36,605 nucleotides of DNA from Scytalidium lignicola (GCA_002812745.2 NCSJ02000399.1:1-36605), one strand, 5' to 3'; positions 1-11,075 are shown, counted from the stretch's first letter. A program made the numbers and translations. Notes: generated from the letters alone by a model not told the origin.

Positions 1-2654
1 CCAAGAATCTCTCCTTCATCAGGAAAGGCTCCAGAAACGACTGGAGATGGAGAAACAACTGGAGATGGAGCCTGAGTGCTTGATTTTGCAGCTTGCAGGC
101 GTGTAACACGATTCTCTGTAAGATCAACGTGTGTAATATCGGAGTTGGTATGTCCTTGTTCAGGCTTCTTATTCTTTGAGCCTTTCGGACGACCACGACC
201 ACGTTTGGTAGGTACAACTACTTGAGGAAGCTCATCTTCAGACACCTCCTCCTCCTCCTCAGTAGGTTGTACAACCTCCTCAAACGTGGAGTTCAACTGT
301 GGAGGGAGAGCCGCATCTTGCGGGGTAGAAGGTGGAGATAGTGGAGAACGTAGGGAACTAGCTTCAGCAACAGCTTCAGCATCTTGAGCCTTGACAACAA
401 GCTCTTCTAGGCGTAGATTACCCTCAGTGAAGGTAATATGAGAAGTGCGGACCAGTTTGTAAGTGCGTGAGAGAACCCAACAACGATAAATCGAGCTGCC
501 CTCAAAGCCTAACAATATGCCCTCTTCAGCCCTAGAAGCCATCTTTTGGGATGCTACACAATGTTCCTTGTCAACATGTATAAATATTTTGGAACCAACA
601 ACACGAAGGTTCGATAGATCAGGTTTGCAATTAGTACTAGAGGGAGAAACCTGTTTCATAAAGGCTTCAAATGGAGTAATATCACCTACAAGAGTTCTGG
701 TTACAAGACGATTGCCAATATATATAGCTGATTTGTACACCTTGTTCCAGAGTGTAAGGGGAATGCCAGCGGCAATCATAATGGTGTGAGTTCTTGTAAA
801 TATGGAGTGTTCAGCTCTCTCAAAGACTCCATTTTGCCATGGTGTATGGGGAGTAGTCTCTTTATGTCGAATACCTTTGTGACTACAAAAGGTATCAAGT
901 TTCTCTCCACCAAACTCGTTTCCACCATCGATTCGAATCAATTTGGGAGTGATATTCCACTGATTCTTGAGAAGGGCACAATGCGTAACTATAGCATCAT
1001 ATGCACCCTTCTTTTCTTTATAGGTATAACCCCAAGTAGCACCAGAGCAATTATCCATTATAGTAGTGGCGTAGTGATGCCCATTATAGCTGACAGGTGT
1101 AACTGTACACACATCGATATTCAAGACCTCACCAACTTTGGTGGATCGTTTTCTAGGTTGTCGAGAAACGCCCTTTTCAGAGCGACTACATTCACATGCC
1201 TCGCAAAGGAAGGGGTCTTCGTCAGAGGCCTTCTTCACCAGCTCAGCGTCGATACCAAGAGTAGCTTTAATTGTATTCTTGACGACTTCAAGGCTTGTAT
1301 GTGCTAAACGTTGATGAATAATGTCCAGACTAGGGACTGTTTGACGAGCAGGGAATGCAGAAATAAGCGTTGTTGGAATGGATGCCAATCTTAAATAAAT
1401 ACTGGCAGGGGAAGTAATAACAGCACTGTATTCGATGTTGTTCTTATCGAATATACCAGATGAAGTGACACAAGCGTCATCATTTTGTACAAGGAGTCTT
1501 AAGGCTCCGAAAATATTGACCGGAAATGTAGGTATATACTGTACATTGGTAAGTGTCAAGAGGAAGGATGAACCATCCGAACGAGTGGTTTCGAGTGTAA
1601 CAGTGCCTACGCCCACAATCGGAGCAAAACCGTTACTTGTCTCCATAGGATGAAGATCAGAACGCGTTGAGTAAGAGCCAGAATCAAACCAATTAAGATT
1701 ATTGGTGATGTGATCAGTGGCACCTGTATCTGCAATCCACTGATTGCGTGTAAACATGGAGAAAGCCGTAGGATTGGCAGTGACCAAGCTGGCAGTGACT
1801 AAGCTGGCAGAGTTGAGGTTGACAATGTTGGATTTGTCCTTTGAATCAGACTTCTTAGGTTTATCCTCACTTTTCTTCTCCTTCTTCTTGCCAGACCACT
1901 TTGCCTTATATTCCTCAAGCTTTTCAGGATGCTTTTGAAAGCAATCAGATTCCTTGTGACCGTTCTTCTTGTAATGGTTGCATTTGACGTCCTTGGAGTT
2001 CTTCGAATTGTTCAAGTTCGAATTGGAATTGTTCTTGCCATACATGACAGCACCAGAAGAGCTAATAGCAGATATAGATTCATCAGCAATGTCCTCCATA
2101 AGTTGAGTAAGTGTGGGTAGCTTCTCAGATCTGCCAGCCGAACGCTGACGTTCAGCCCAAATAGGATATTCATCCTCAAGACCAGAAATAAAGACAAATT
2201 GATAGAGAAGCTCCATGTTATCACCCTTGACAGCCTTCAAATTGGCTATCATCGATTTGAACACGGCAATATACACGTTCGTAGAGTTGAAGTGACTGTG
2301 TTTGACGGAGATCAGCTCAGACAGGAACTTTTGTTGCAGATTGCAACCTTTTCCCTGATATTGAGCTTTCAAGGTAGCCCAAGCAAGCTTTGCTGTATCA
2401 CAGTCCTTGATCAATAACGTAGCCTCGTCGTCGATATTGACATTAAGACACATATGGGTTTTGGCGTCATCTTTACGCCAGGCCTTCCACTCAGGAGTAT
2501 CTCCCTTGGGAGGTGAAACAATGTTACCAACGTGATCTTCAAGACCTTTAGACCGGAGCAAAACCATAAGACGGGAGCTCCAAAGGTCGTAATTCTCTGA
2601 ACCCTTGAGTCTTTGGTCCTTTGGAAGAACCACAGTTCCAGAATCGTCGGCCAT
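1..2654 (-). CDS. Ty1/Copia retrotransposon Gag-Pol polyprotein (partial; Gag, protease, integrase)
   Basis: One minus-strand frame stays open from an ATG at 2654 to the window edge, 884 codons, so the C-terminal reverse transcriptase and RNase H lie outside. In order: a Gag region of the Copia type (residues 1-220), a zinc-knuckle-like segment near 225-238, an aspartic protease site DTG at residues 309-311, and the integrase His/Cys zinc region from H447 ending in CEAC. The integrase core follows with D514, D576 and E612; D576 and E612 are 35 residues apart, the standard D,D35E spacing, and E612 lies in NGVFER. The order protease-integrase before reverse transcriptase is Copia, not Gypsy. 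The tail is acidic and Pro/Ser/Thr-rich, with an AT-hook-like GRGRPKG. No stop was found over the stretch, so the copy is not heavily mutated. The second knuckle Cys reads Tyr. Confidence 0.93.
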   Translation of the reverse strand, partial: MADDSGTVVLPKDQRLKGSENYDLWSSRLMVLLRSKGLEDHVGNIVSPPKGDTPEWKAWRKDDAKTHMCLNVNIDDEATLLIKDCDTAKLAWATLKAQYQGKGCNLQQKFLSELISVKHSHFNSTNVYIAVFKSMIANLKAVKGDNMELLYQFVFISGLEDEYPIWAERQRSAGRSEKLPTLTQLMEDIADESISAISSSGAVMYGKNNSNSNLNNSKNSKDVKCNHYKKNGHKESDCFQKHPEKLEEYKAKWSGKKKEKKSEDKPKKSDSKDKSNIVNLNSASLVTASLVTANPTAFSMFTRNQWIADTGATDHITNNLNWFDSGSYSTRSDLHPMETSNGFAPIVGVGTVTLETTRSDGSSFLLTLTNVQYIPTFPVNIFGALRLLVQNDDACVTSSGIFDKNNIEYSAVITSPASIYLRLASIPTTLISAFPARQTVPSLDIIHQRLAHTSLEVVKNTIKATLGIDAELVKKASDEDPFLCEACECSRSEKGVSRQPRKRSTKVGEVLNIDVCTVTPVSYNGHHYATTIMDNCSGATWGYTYKEKKGAYDAIVTHCALLKNQWNITPKLIRIDGGNEFGGEKLDTFCSHKGIRHKETTPHTPWQNGVFERAEHSIFTRTHTIMIAAGIPLTLWNKVYKSAIYIGNRLVTRTLVGDITPFEAFMKQVSPSSTNCKPDLSNLRVVGSKIFIHVDKEHCVASQKMASRAEEGILLGFEGSSIYRCWVLSRTYKLVRTSHITFTEGNLRLEELVVKAQDAEAVAEASSLRSPLSPPSTPQDAALPPQLNSTFEEVVQPTEEEEEVSEDELPQVVVPTKRGRGRPKGSKNKKPEQGHTNSDITHVDLTENRVTRLQAAKSSTQAPSPVVSPSPVVSGAFPDEGEIL

Positions 2655-2763
2655 GCTGAAGGTGATGGCTAGACGCATGGATATGGGTAAACAAAGACAA
2701 AAAAGGTGCCAATCAACACAATCGACACGAAAGAAGAAGAGTTAGCCCAATTACGTTGCTACC

Positions 2764-2776
2764 GGAGCGCATAACC
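2764..2776 (-). other. Copia primer-binding site
   Basis: Directly abutting the LTR end, the minus strand reads GGTTATGCGCTCC. It resembles the anticodon-loop complement of initiator tRNA-Met (GGTTATGAGCCC), with two mismatches. Priming from an internal tRNA-Met fragment is known for some Copia-type elements. The identification rests on position and this partial match. Confidence 0.6.
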
Positions 2777-2941
2777 TGTTGAATTAAGCACAGCAAGAGG
2801 TTGCGTAATCGGGGTTACTCAAATATATTGTGGTGTTGTAGTGTAGCTACGTACGTACAAGTGAAGCTAACTACTAGAAAGGGAAGTCACGTGTAATAGG
2901 TGAAACGTGGTGCCTAAGGTGGCAACTAGGATATCACAACA
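2777..2941 (-). repeat. 5' LTR of the Copia element
   Basis: Read on the minus strand, this 165-base segment begins TGTTG and ends CAACA, a perfect 5-base inverted terminus of the Copia type. It sits immediately upstream of a primer-binding site and 122 bases before the gag ATG. It contains a CACGTG palindrome and ACGTACGT. The matching 3' LTR would be left of the window, so LTR-LTR identity and the 5-base target duplication (candidate right copy: the five bases after 2941) cannot be checked here. Confidence 0.8.
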
Positions 2942-3414
2942 CATAAATTACTATTATAAACAATGAGACGGCAATTTGGCTGCTGTTTTGGGGGGTTTTG
3001 GTCGCTGCTTTCGGTAGCCAACTTGCCAAAATCTCGCGCTGCTTTAGCGGTCGCTTCCCCCTCGGGCCAAAGCGAAATGGCCTTGCGGCCTGATCGACCT
3101 CCTCGTTGTCGAGCGCTAGACATGACCGCTAAAAAAAAAGATGAGCGTGAGCACGACGCAAATCCGTTTCTCCGATTCTCTCGTTCTCACTTTGCGAGGA
3201 GCTTTTTTAGGGGGAAGAAAATGGATGGCCTCCATCCTTCGGTGACTCAAGATGGCGGCCATCCTATATCTTTACCCACCCTCTCTTCTCCCCTCGATAC
3301 TTCTCGTGGTCAAACTCCCTCTTGCTCCATCTCTTTTCTCCCCTCCAAGACGATCCGTTTAGGAGCAGCTTCCTTTCGCAGCTCTTTTACATTGTCCACA
3401 CTACTCTTATTAGC
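2942..3414. promoter_or_regulatory. Interval between Copia LTR and DUF3435 gene
   Basis: This is the only sequence between the retrotransposon end and the recombinase-like gene. A TATTATAAA-like stretch lies near 2952-2960. The remainder is comparatively GC-rich, with CT-rich tracts near 3280-3350 typical of fungal 5' leaders. The frames open here have no family resemblance that I recognise. Confidence 0.4.
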
Positions 3415-5891
3415 ATGCCACGACATCGGCAGGTTTTAGCCAACCCGGACGATTCAGATACTTCGTCCTCGTCAGACGACGACTCAGTATTCGACATCGA
3501 CGAGATCGAAAGTGACTTGGAGAGCGAAGCCACGAGTGTCGAGGACCTTGACGTCGACGACAACCATGACCTTGAGATTGACGTTGAAGACCAGGTTCAA
3601 CTCTTTGGCGGGAATATTCACCCCCCGGAGTATTACCGGCAAGCAGTAAAAGAGTTCAACGAGAGCGCGTTCGACTCCGAGGATTACAGTCCAGGGACAA
3701 ACTTACTCCTGGATGCCGTGGAGGAGCAGTGGAGCCTGTATGAAGCCCGCGATCGCATTCTCTACTTGCTTGCTAACGATATTTCCTGGCAGATACTGTG
3801 CTATCATCCAACGTGATCCTCGAGAATGTTTCAAGTTATTCTCGATCTCTCAAGAAAATTTGAAGTTACGCTCTATCCCGGAAGCAGAACATTTCAAGTC
3901 TTTGATCAGCCTTCTCTATAACTTCTTCGACTGGAGGTTGAATCAGAGACTCAATAAAGATGGCAGGAAGCTACGCGGAATCAAAAAGAAAAGCTCCTTG
4001 AGCACACTCTGGAAGATCTTTAGGCTCGTTTGTGAGAGAGCTACAGGCGACAAGCTGAATCCTAAACTGAATCGTAGCATGCATAAGGTATCTCTTTATT
4101 CTAGCTCAGCAGGAATCTTCACTAACCCCTGACTTCTATAGGTTCTTAGAGCACTCGCAAAGAAGCACAAGCTAAGCGACCAGAGGAGGGCCAACCGCTG
4201 TATGACGATTGACAATCTTGAGCAGCAAATCGAGACAACACTAAGCACAACGAAGAAGTCATTCAAGCTCGGAGAGTTACGGATCCTGGCCGTGCTCTTC
4301 CTCCTCCTGCTTGCCCCAGCTGGTGCTCGCCCAACGTCGATACTACGACTACGATTCGGGGATATCCTGACTGTGCTGGTGCGAGATCCAGAAGGCGGGC
4401 CGCATAATATTCTAATTAAGTTTACGCTCGCATTCACCAAAACGTACCTTGGCGAGAAGGATGCGTAAGTCCGCCCAGCATCTGTAATGGATATCGAATG
4501 CTAATGCCTTCTCAGGAAAACCTACCCCCTTCCCGAGACGTTATTTGCCGAGTCCTTGTTCCTAAGCCCGCACGTCTTCCTCCTAGGCATCTTGTTCCGG
4601 CATGGGGCTTTTCGCGCACGCAACCTTACTTCGCCGCACCAATTGAAGACGCTCGATATCCACCCCGGCGAGCTTGAGATGCAGCTGCCGCTAAGGCAGG
4701 ATTTGAAAGATGTCTACGTATTCCGGCGAGCTGTCCAGACACTCACGGGCCTTGATATATCCGATAACCAACCCATATCCTATGCGATGATGGCCGCATG
4801 GATCAGAAGGATCGGCGAGATACTGGGATTAGAGATTCCAACCATTCCTTACAACCTACGCTACAATGCTGCCAATGAGTGGACTTCAAACGGTCTGTGT
4901 CTCCCTCTCTCATTACCATGCTAAGCTAACCTGGACCTGTGTAGTCGATGTGAGTGAAGCTCTTCGTAACCTTGCGATGGACCACGCCAACTCGGTGCCA
5001 CTCCAAAGGCATTACCTTGGACGCGACATAGACAAAGATCTCTTCAGCATCCTCAAGGGAACAAAGCCACAGCATGCACTCGTGAAGCAGTCTTGCAGCG
5101 TCGGCCACTCCATTAGCAAGCGTCGGCCTGTTGACCTGACACCCGAGCAGTCCGCATCTGTTAACACTCATCCACTAATTCGACGCCTGACCCTAGAGCT
5201 CCGGACATTGCGCAAAGGATCCAGCGAATACAGAGCAGTCCACCACACGCGGAAAAAGGAAAGGCAGCGATTACGGAGGGTGCTCAAGCAAGAAATAAGA
5301 GACAAGTGGACAGCCGAGCAAGCCGTGGACGATATCGAGCGCCAACTCGACGGCCTTGGATTTGCCAAGTCTGCACCAGACACGTCCTGTCGTCCTCAGC
5401 GGCCAGCACAGAAGCGATTGATGGAAGTGCTCAAGGCCCCAGCCGCCACCGACCTCGAGGGGCAGTACCGGCGGAGGGACGAGGGTATTGACGCCATCGC
5501 TTTGTACTGCACCGTAGAGGAAGGACGCATTATGCCTCTGAAGTCCTCGGGATCAGCGGGAAAATCGCGCGACTCTTTTAACCCAGACCCGCCACCTAAG
5601 AGCCTATTGTATGCCGCTGTAATGTCCATTTTTATCAAGCACGAGAAGGAGAGACCCCGGAGATACTTTATCTGCATCGGAATGGCAATGTCTTTGTCGT
5701 CAGATGATCCCCGCATTGAAGAGCTTATCCACGAGTTCTATACTTCGGGAGATTTGACAAAGCACTTCAAGCGGACACATCTATCCAAGTATAAAGAAGG
5801 TCCAAGTGAGTGCAGAGTCTGTCGAATGACTCTTGAGCGTAAAATGTTTTTCCAGAATCATGCATTAACAATCCATGGAACGGTGTCGTGA
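3415..5891 (+). CDS. DUF3435 tyrosine-recombinase-like protein with C-terminal C2H2 finger (Starship captain / Crypton-like superfamily)
   Basis: Five exons (3415-3737, 3793-4087, 4142-4464, 4516-4892, 4945-5891) join without a frame break into 754 residues. The first three introns have good donors, and GCTAAC or similar branch sites are visible. Residues 1-60 are acidic and Ser/Asp-rich. The DUF3435 core follows (GVRKLRGIKKKSS-like segment, written here KLRGIKKKSS, then APAGARPTSILRLRFGDIL). Residues that line up with the tyrosine-recombinase tetrad are R269, the Y426-N-L-R429 box (His replaced by Tyr), H453 and Y463. The C-terminus has a Cys/His finger (C729, C732, H745, H750) and a second finger whose first Cys reads Tyr. 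The ATG at 3415 is the first in frame. Family proteins are often labelled FluG-domain or C2H2-finger proteins. DUF3435 proteins include the captains that mobilise Starships; whether this one is active is inference. Confidence 0.88.
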
Positions 5892-6588
5892 CAGGGCAAT
5901 ACTTTTTGCAGGTCGAGGAAAGAAACAGTTTTCTTGCAGACGAAGTTTTTATCTCTTTACTGGTGAGCATTTTGTCATGGCTTTTATATGATTGGAGACT
6001 AATTGCGAAGGTGAGGGCGTTCACTTGTTTTTATTTTTATTTTGTAAAAGCATGCTTTTAAGTATTAACCATAGGATAAGCATATTCTTAATCAGCAAGG
6101 CTCTTCAAAGTCCTTAACATAGTATTAGTAAATTGTCGTTAACAATAATGTCACCGTCTACTACACAGTTATACGTTCTGGCTGACTCGCGATATTCGCA
6201 TTGGTAAAACGACAATCCACCGAATGTACCTATGCTAAAAGACTAAATTGTTACCCTTCGCAACAGTAGCGTCTTCCAAGCGACAGCGCAATGAATGCTC
6301 TAGTGTTAGGGAGCCAAAATCGTACCCCGGGTGTTGTGCAAACCCCCAGAACACTGATCGTGCTAACACTAACAGGTCAAATTTGGCCTTCCTATACAGC
6401 GCTAGCGTGCGAAAAGCGGAGGAAAAATGAGTGCGTTGACGTCGCCCTCTCAGGGGCAGCAAGGAGGGGTGAAAATCAAGCTCCCACAACGCTGGGTCGG
6501 TTAGTTCCGGCTCATACTTAAAAGGCCGACAAACACACCTTATCTCGGAAGCCACATTGCTGCTGCTTCATCCCTTTCTCCCCGATTC
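5892..6588. other. Intergenic, DUF3435 to F-box gene
   Basis: AT-rich sequence (6030-6130) is followed by a mixed region. A TATA-like ACTTAAAA lies about 70 bases before the F-box ATG at 6589. Short frames on both strands lack ATG starts or recognisable motifs. No RNA gene or repeat was seen. Confidence 0.4.
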
Positions 6589-8548
6589 ATGATGGCTATC
6601 ATTTATGATCGAAACGTATCAAATCCACTTTTGCTCTCGGAAATTGTGGGAATGGTCGTCGACAATGTTCACATGGTACCAGATCTTTTGAGTTGTGCCT
6701 GCGTAAACAGCACTTGGAGCGTGGCAGCTTTGAAGAAGCTCTACAAAGGCTCCCTGAACGACATGCAGTTCCGCACGCCTGACATTAGATCACTTAATTG
6801 CCTCTTTGTTGCATCACGAGAGCGATTCGGACGAAATATGGGCTTTGTGAAACATATTCTCCTTTCTCCAGAGAGTCCAGCAGTTGATGGAGCAGCACAC
6901 CCGGATCATAGGCTTCTATGCATCGAGAAGTGTCGAGCGATGCGCCATCGTCAATCTGCCGAGCTCCTTCTGCGGCCGCAAGGAGAGGGCCTTGCAAGCC
7001 TCACAATCCCCTTTGAGATCGGGGGTCAAGATTGGTCGCTCATTTCTGACCTCTTTCTCCCTCGAACAGTTGAGTTTTTGGCTATTGATGACTGCTACAC
7101 TGGGCTTTTGATGGCCAGCTCCAATTATTCCCAAGAACTGATCACCCCGGCTGTGAGTCTTATCCGCTCCGCGGTTCTCCCCTTCCCAAAAACCATCTCT
7201 GACCTCAATAGGATAAGTTCTCAAACCTCAAAGCTCTCACAATCTACAAATTAGAAAGCAGCGGAGATATTGATAAGCTTTGTCGATTGCTTAAAAGTTG
7301 TAATTTGCAGTTTTTCCACCTTGAAGAACCACACGGAAGTCAAAGCTTAACCCAATCCGACATCGCGGAGCTCATGTCGTGCCTTCGACGACAAGAAAAT
7401 CTCAAGGCGTTGGCGTTGATCATCCTGCATTGTGCCCCCCTATTAGAATCAGCATCCACGATGTTGACAAGCGAGGAACAGGGAGCCCCATGGCCAAAGC
7501 TGAAGATGTTGCACCTTAAGGTTGCGGATCAACATTGGCTGGGCAACTCCTAAAATTTGAGAAGCTTCAAATCCTCACCCTGCAAAATTCTGCACCCGAG
7601 ATCTTCACTATCAGCCAGAACTCCATCGAAAAGATTTCGAAATGCCGACATCTACAGGCCATCGATATCGTTTTCCATGAGCTCGATGATATAGAAGCGC
7701 TCCTTGATATCGCCCGTGGCTGCCCCCTTTTACAAAAGTTTAGCGTAAGGCAGCTAGGCCATTGGGTGGAACCGGAGCTGGCGCAAGACCTGTGTATAGG
7801 TCTGTTGCATGCCCTGCCTCGCCTGGAGTACCTTGAGCTTAATTGGAGGTTCCGGCTCGACGGTGCAAGACTTCAAGACCTCGCACGTCGCTGCCCGCGA
7901 CTAACCGTTCTTGCGCTGCCTCGGGCTCGATTATGTCTCTCTCTCGCGTTGTTGACAACAGCTCATCCTTTCTGGCAGTTAGAGATCATGCACTTCGCAG
8001 GAATATTCTTCGAGGATCCACGACGCTTGATGCAAGGGGACAAAATCGGGGCCATTGCAACGGAGTGGCGCAGAATGTTCCCGAAGCTTCGAGAAATGCC
8101 ATGCCCGGCGGATGTCTACTCTTCGTATATCCAGGAAGATGGTTTGAACGAAGAATCAGAAGAAGATAGGGCCCATGTGAGTGCTGATGAAGAGATGTCA
8201 GATTTGAGCGAAGGATCAGGAGGAGACTGGGCCGGTGTGAGTTCTGATGAAGAGATGTCAGATTTGAGCGAAGAATCAGAAGGAGACTGGGCCAGTATGA
8301 GTGCTGATGAAGATATGTCACTAAGTGAGCCGGGGCTTGACTTTGACAACTACGAGTCTGACTGGTTTATTTTACGGACGAAGCTGTGGAAGGTTCTTGG
8401 TTACGGAAAAGACCCGGCCATCCATGATAAGATCCAAAATATGTGGCAAAAGAATCTTGAAATCGAGACAATTGGCTGGCCTGTAGTGCCTTTAGTAGCG
8501 TTTTCGGACCCAGACGAGCACTCCACAACCGCTAAATGGCGCCGATAA
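6589..8548 (+). pseudogene. F-box / leucine-rich-repeat protein, one frameshift
   Basis: Exon 1 (6589-7152) carries an F-box-like helix set at residues 11-50 (LLLSEIVGMVVDNV..DLLSCACVNSTW). An intron at 7153-7211 with a canonical GTGAGT donor, CTGAC branch and TAG acceptor restores the frame into exon 2. Leucine-rich repeats follow (LKALTIYKL, LKMLHLK, LQILTLQN, LEYLELNW). Near 7545 the frame slips: the first frame stops at TAA 7551-7553 while the LRRs continue in another frame to 8548. A single lost base in GGCAACTCC explains it best. An intron of 41-44 bases starting at 7521 is possible but would remove LRR spacing residues. The C-terminus has an acidic repeat array and then a WFILRTKLWKVLG-like tail. 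Family role: substrate adaptor of SCF ubiquitin ligases; the target is unknown. Confidence 0.75.
8144..8322 (+). repeat. Three 60-base tandem coding repeats
   Basis: Three units (8144-8203, 8204-8263, 8264-8322) encode an acidic 20-residue repeat of the form L-[NS]-E-x-S-x-x-D-x-A-x-[VM]-S-[AS]-D-E-[ED]-M-S-D. Units 2 and 3 are most alike, indicating recent duplication. The array lies inside the C-terminal part of the F-box protein. Confidence 0.9.
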
Positions 8549-10484
8549 CTGGAGGCGTAGTCTGCGTGGACGACAACTTCAACCGAATTCAATTGCAGGC
8601 TTGCTGAGTGCTAGATCGAGATACGCGTTGTTCAAGGAGCACTGAGTTCCTTAACCATTGTTCATCTACTTCACAGGACAGATATTCACACATGTCAAGC
8701 TGCGGATCCAGTGCACGGTGTGACAACAGTTCCAGCGGAGACCTAGATCTGGTCAGGCGTATGATCTGAACGGAGAGTAACTCTCTCAGAGACTGACAAA
8801 GTGCTCATATCCGGAACTGCCCATGGATTACAACACGGAAGCTCAAGCCCACCTCCGTCAGTCCAGGAAGCGCTCCTAGAACGAATGATAGAACAGATAT
8901 ATCAACACCGTCGTCCACAATGCTATGCTACTCTTCACAAACGCTAAGTGCGATTTCGAGAGGTACTTATCTATCGCTTAATCCTTATTGTACAAATCTT
9001 TTGCTGCTTTTACTTAACTTTTAAGCCTTAAATACTAACTAGTGTTGCACATTACGATTGAATACAACCACCTCAGATGACTAAATCTAGGGAAAACATA
9101 TAGNAAAACGCGTAAGACAAGGATGATACCCGTAAGAAGAATTAGATCGTTTATTGATTTAACTTCTAATCCTAATCCTAAAATATTGAATTTTCCACAC
9201 TAATTTTCTAACCAAGTCTCTCGGGACCTGCAATTCAAGTGCCCAGACAATCCACGTGATAGGGACCTAGCGATCATTTACAATAGTGGTTTGATATGAG
9301 CTGTGTGCACAAAGTGATTAGCTGTATCACCAACGGTTCTCGAAACCTACATAGGTGGGGGAGTGACACACTGCTGTCGATAGTTCCTGATAAAGATTGG
9401 TATTCACGGATCTTGCGATAGATCTCGTGCTCTTGTCGAGCAATAGCTTAACGATCGTCTTAATAAAAAGCCATGAAATCACTTATCCCAAACGGGACTC
9501 TCCATAACCTCAAATATAACACATAAAACAATGATACCGATTTGGTTATATTCCCCGAGAGGTATAATATCAAAGTTAATCAAGTACTCTAACGAATAAG
9601 TCTGCGTCACACAGGCTTCTCTCATCACCGTCTTAACTTAAACAAGCCATGACTCTTAGAATACCACCCCTTCAAGTTAACTACTAACCATATGAAGAGA
9701 TTCCTACAAAATACAATGAAGACGTACGTCAATTGTATAGCTCCGCGAAGATACCAATTTCCAAGCTTCAGTAGTAATACTATGTTGGTTATACAACAAT
9801 TTGTCGTATTTTGAATTACAAAGCGCCAGAACAAGCACGATTAAACTGCATTAGTATACTTCCGAACAGAGCCTTATCATAAGCTTTTGAGCTACTCTAT
9901 TAAGGCAAAGCTACATGATTTACAGATTGGACTTAGTAGGAAGTGGGTGTTTACGTCTGAATTATAGTATTTACACTATTGGAAGAAGCGTCCTAAACAA
10001 GGCACTTGTGCATATAGTGTTTATATAAATTAAGGCGTAGAAAGGTTCTAGGGAGGGCTACAGAGGTCTGTATTGCTAAACGATTGGTGCGGAATACCAA
10101 CATGCAGCACACGCAATATAAGCATGGCTTACTTATTATCTCTGTGGCACCTTCCCTACCAAGTAGTTACGGCCGATGTGTGAGCCAAATCCAGGTTATT
10201 TCTTGATAAATGCTACTTATTTAAGCATTCCGAACCAAAACATGTAATGCTCAATTTCGCAACCAGCAACATTCTTCAGTTGATTCAATCGTTTTGCGAC
10301 CACTGTCGGTTCTACAAGCTCAAGTGCACTATTCCAGCTGAATCTGATAGCCCGTGGCATGTGAACGATGTACGCTGAACGTATATGAGCTATGGTGCCG
10401 TGTGTTTTTGGGTGACGCAGGTAAACGAACCGGTCAAGCAATGCCAAGAAGCGGGCTGGTCCGGGCCACCCCGCCGCCATACCC

Positions 10485-10553
10485 CCCCTGAGGACTTTTT
10501 ATAAAACCATAACATTATTGGTTGTATAAAAGAAGGTGCGCATCCTCAAGGGG
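10485..10553. repeat. Imperfect inverted repeat, possible DNA-transposon end debris
   Basis: The left arm (10485-10508, CCCCTGAGGA...TATAAAACC) is approximately the reverse complement of the right arm (10520-10553, GGTTGTATAAAA...TCCTCAAGGGG), with a 9-base insertion in the right arm. Outside each arm lie G/C-rich runs and GGGTTTTT motifs like those at hAT element ends. No transposase and no target duplication were found. Confidence 0.4.
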
Positions 10554-11075
10554 TGAGTGCACAAACCTGGTGGGTTTTTGTTGGGTTTTTACTGGGTGGT
10601 GCTCGTTCCAAGTGGGTGCCCCTTCTGCACTCTATGCAAGCGGCAAACTCAATTGCAACAACACACGCAGTCTCGATCAAGTCCAACGGGCAATTCAATC
10701 GGCATCACGACGGCCTCAATGCAGTTCCAAGGTTCTGGCTTGCTTACTGGTGGAACATCTCTTCGGGCTCATTAAATCGATCCTGATGGCTGCCACATAT
10801 GTTTGCAACTTGCTAACTTCAACAACCTTTTAACGAGCCGGATGCAATAAGTCTGTTGCACAGCATATATTGCAATAAAAATCATAAAATTTCGGTATTA
10901 AAAATCTATTTAACTAAAATCAGGCCATTTGTATTATTTTGTTATATGTTATTCTATTCTTTCTCATTGTAATCACCATCTCTTGCTCGGTTGTTGGTTG
11001 TATTTTACGTACGTTTGTGAGAACTGCTGAAGGACAGACTCTCTGCACCCGGTTCGTAAGATGCATACATATCCG

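Noticed and set aside
6235..6555. Minus-strand frame of 106 codons upstream of the F-box gene
   Set aside because: Opens on GTG and not ATG, and covers the promoter of the divergent F-box gene.
7153..7211. Apparent frameshift in the F-box gene near 7211
   Set aside because: A GTGAGT...CTGAC...TAG intron of 59 bases restores the frame exactly, so it is splicing and not a lesion.
10217..10833. Overlapping frames of 70-103 codons on both strands
   Set aside because: They overlap the G/C-run transposon-like debris, and none has a protein signature.
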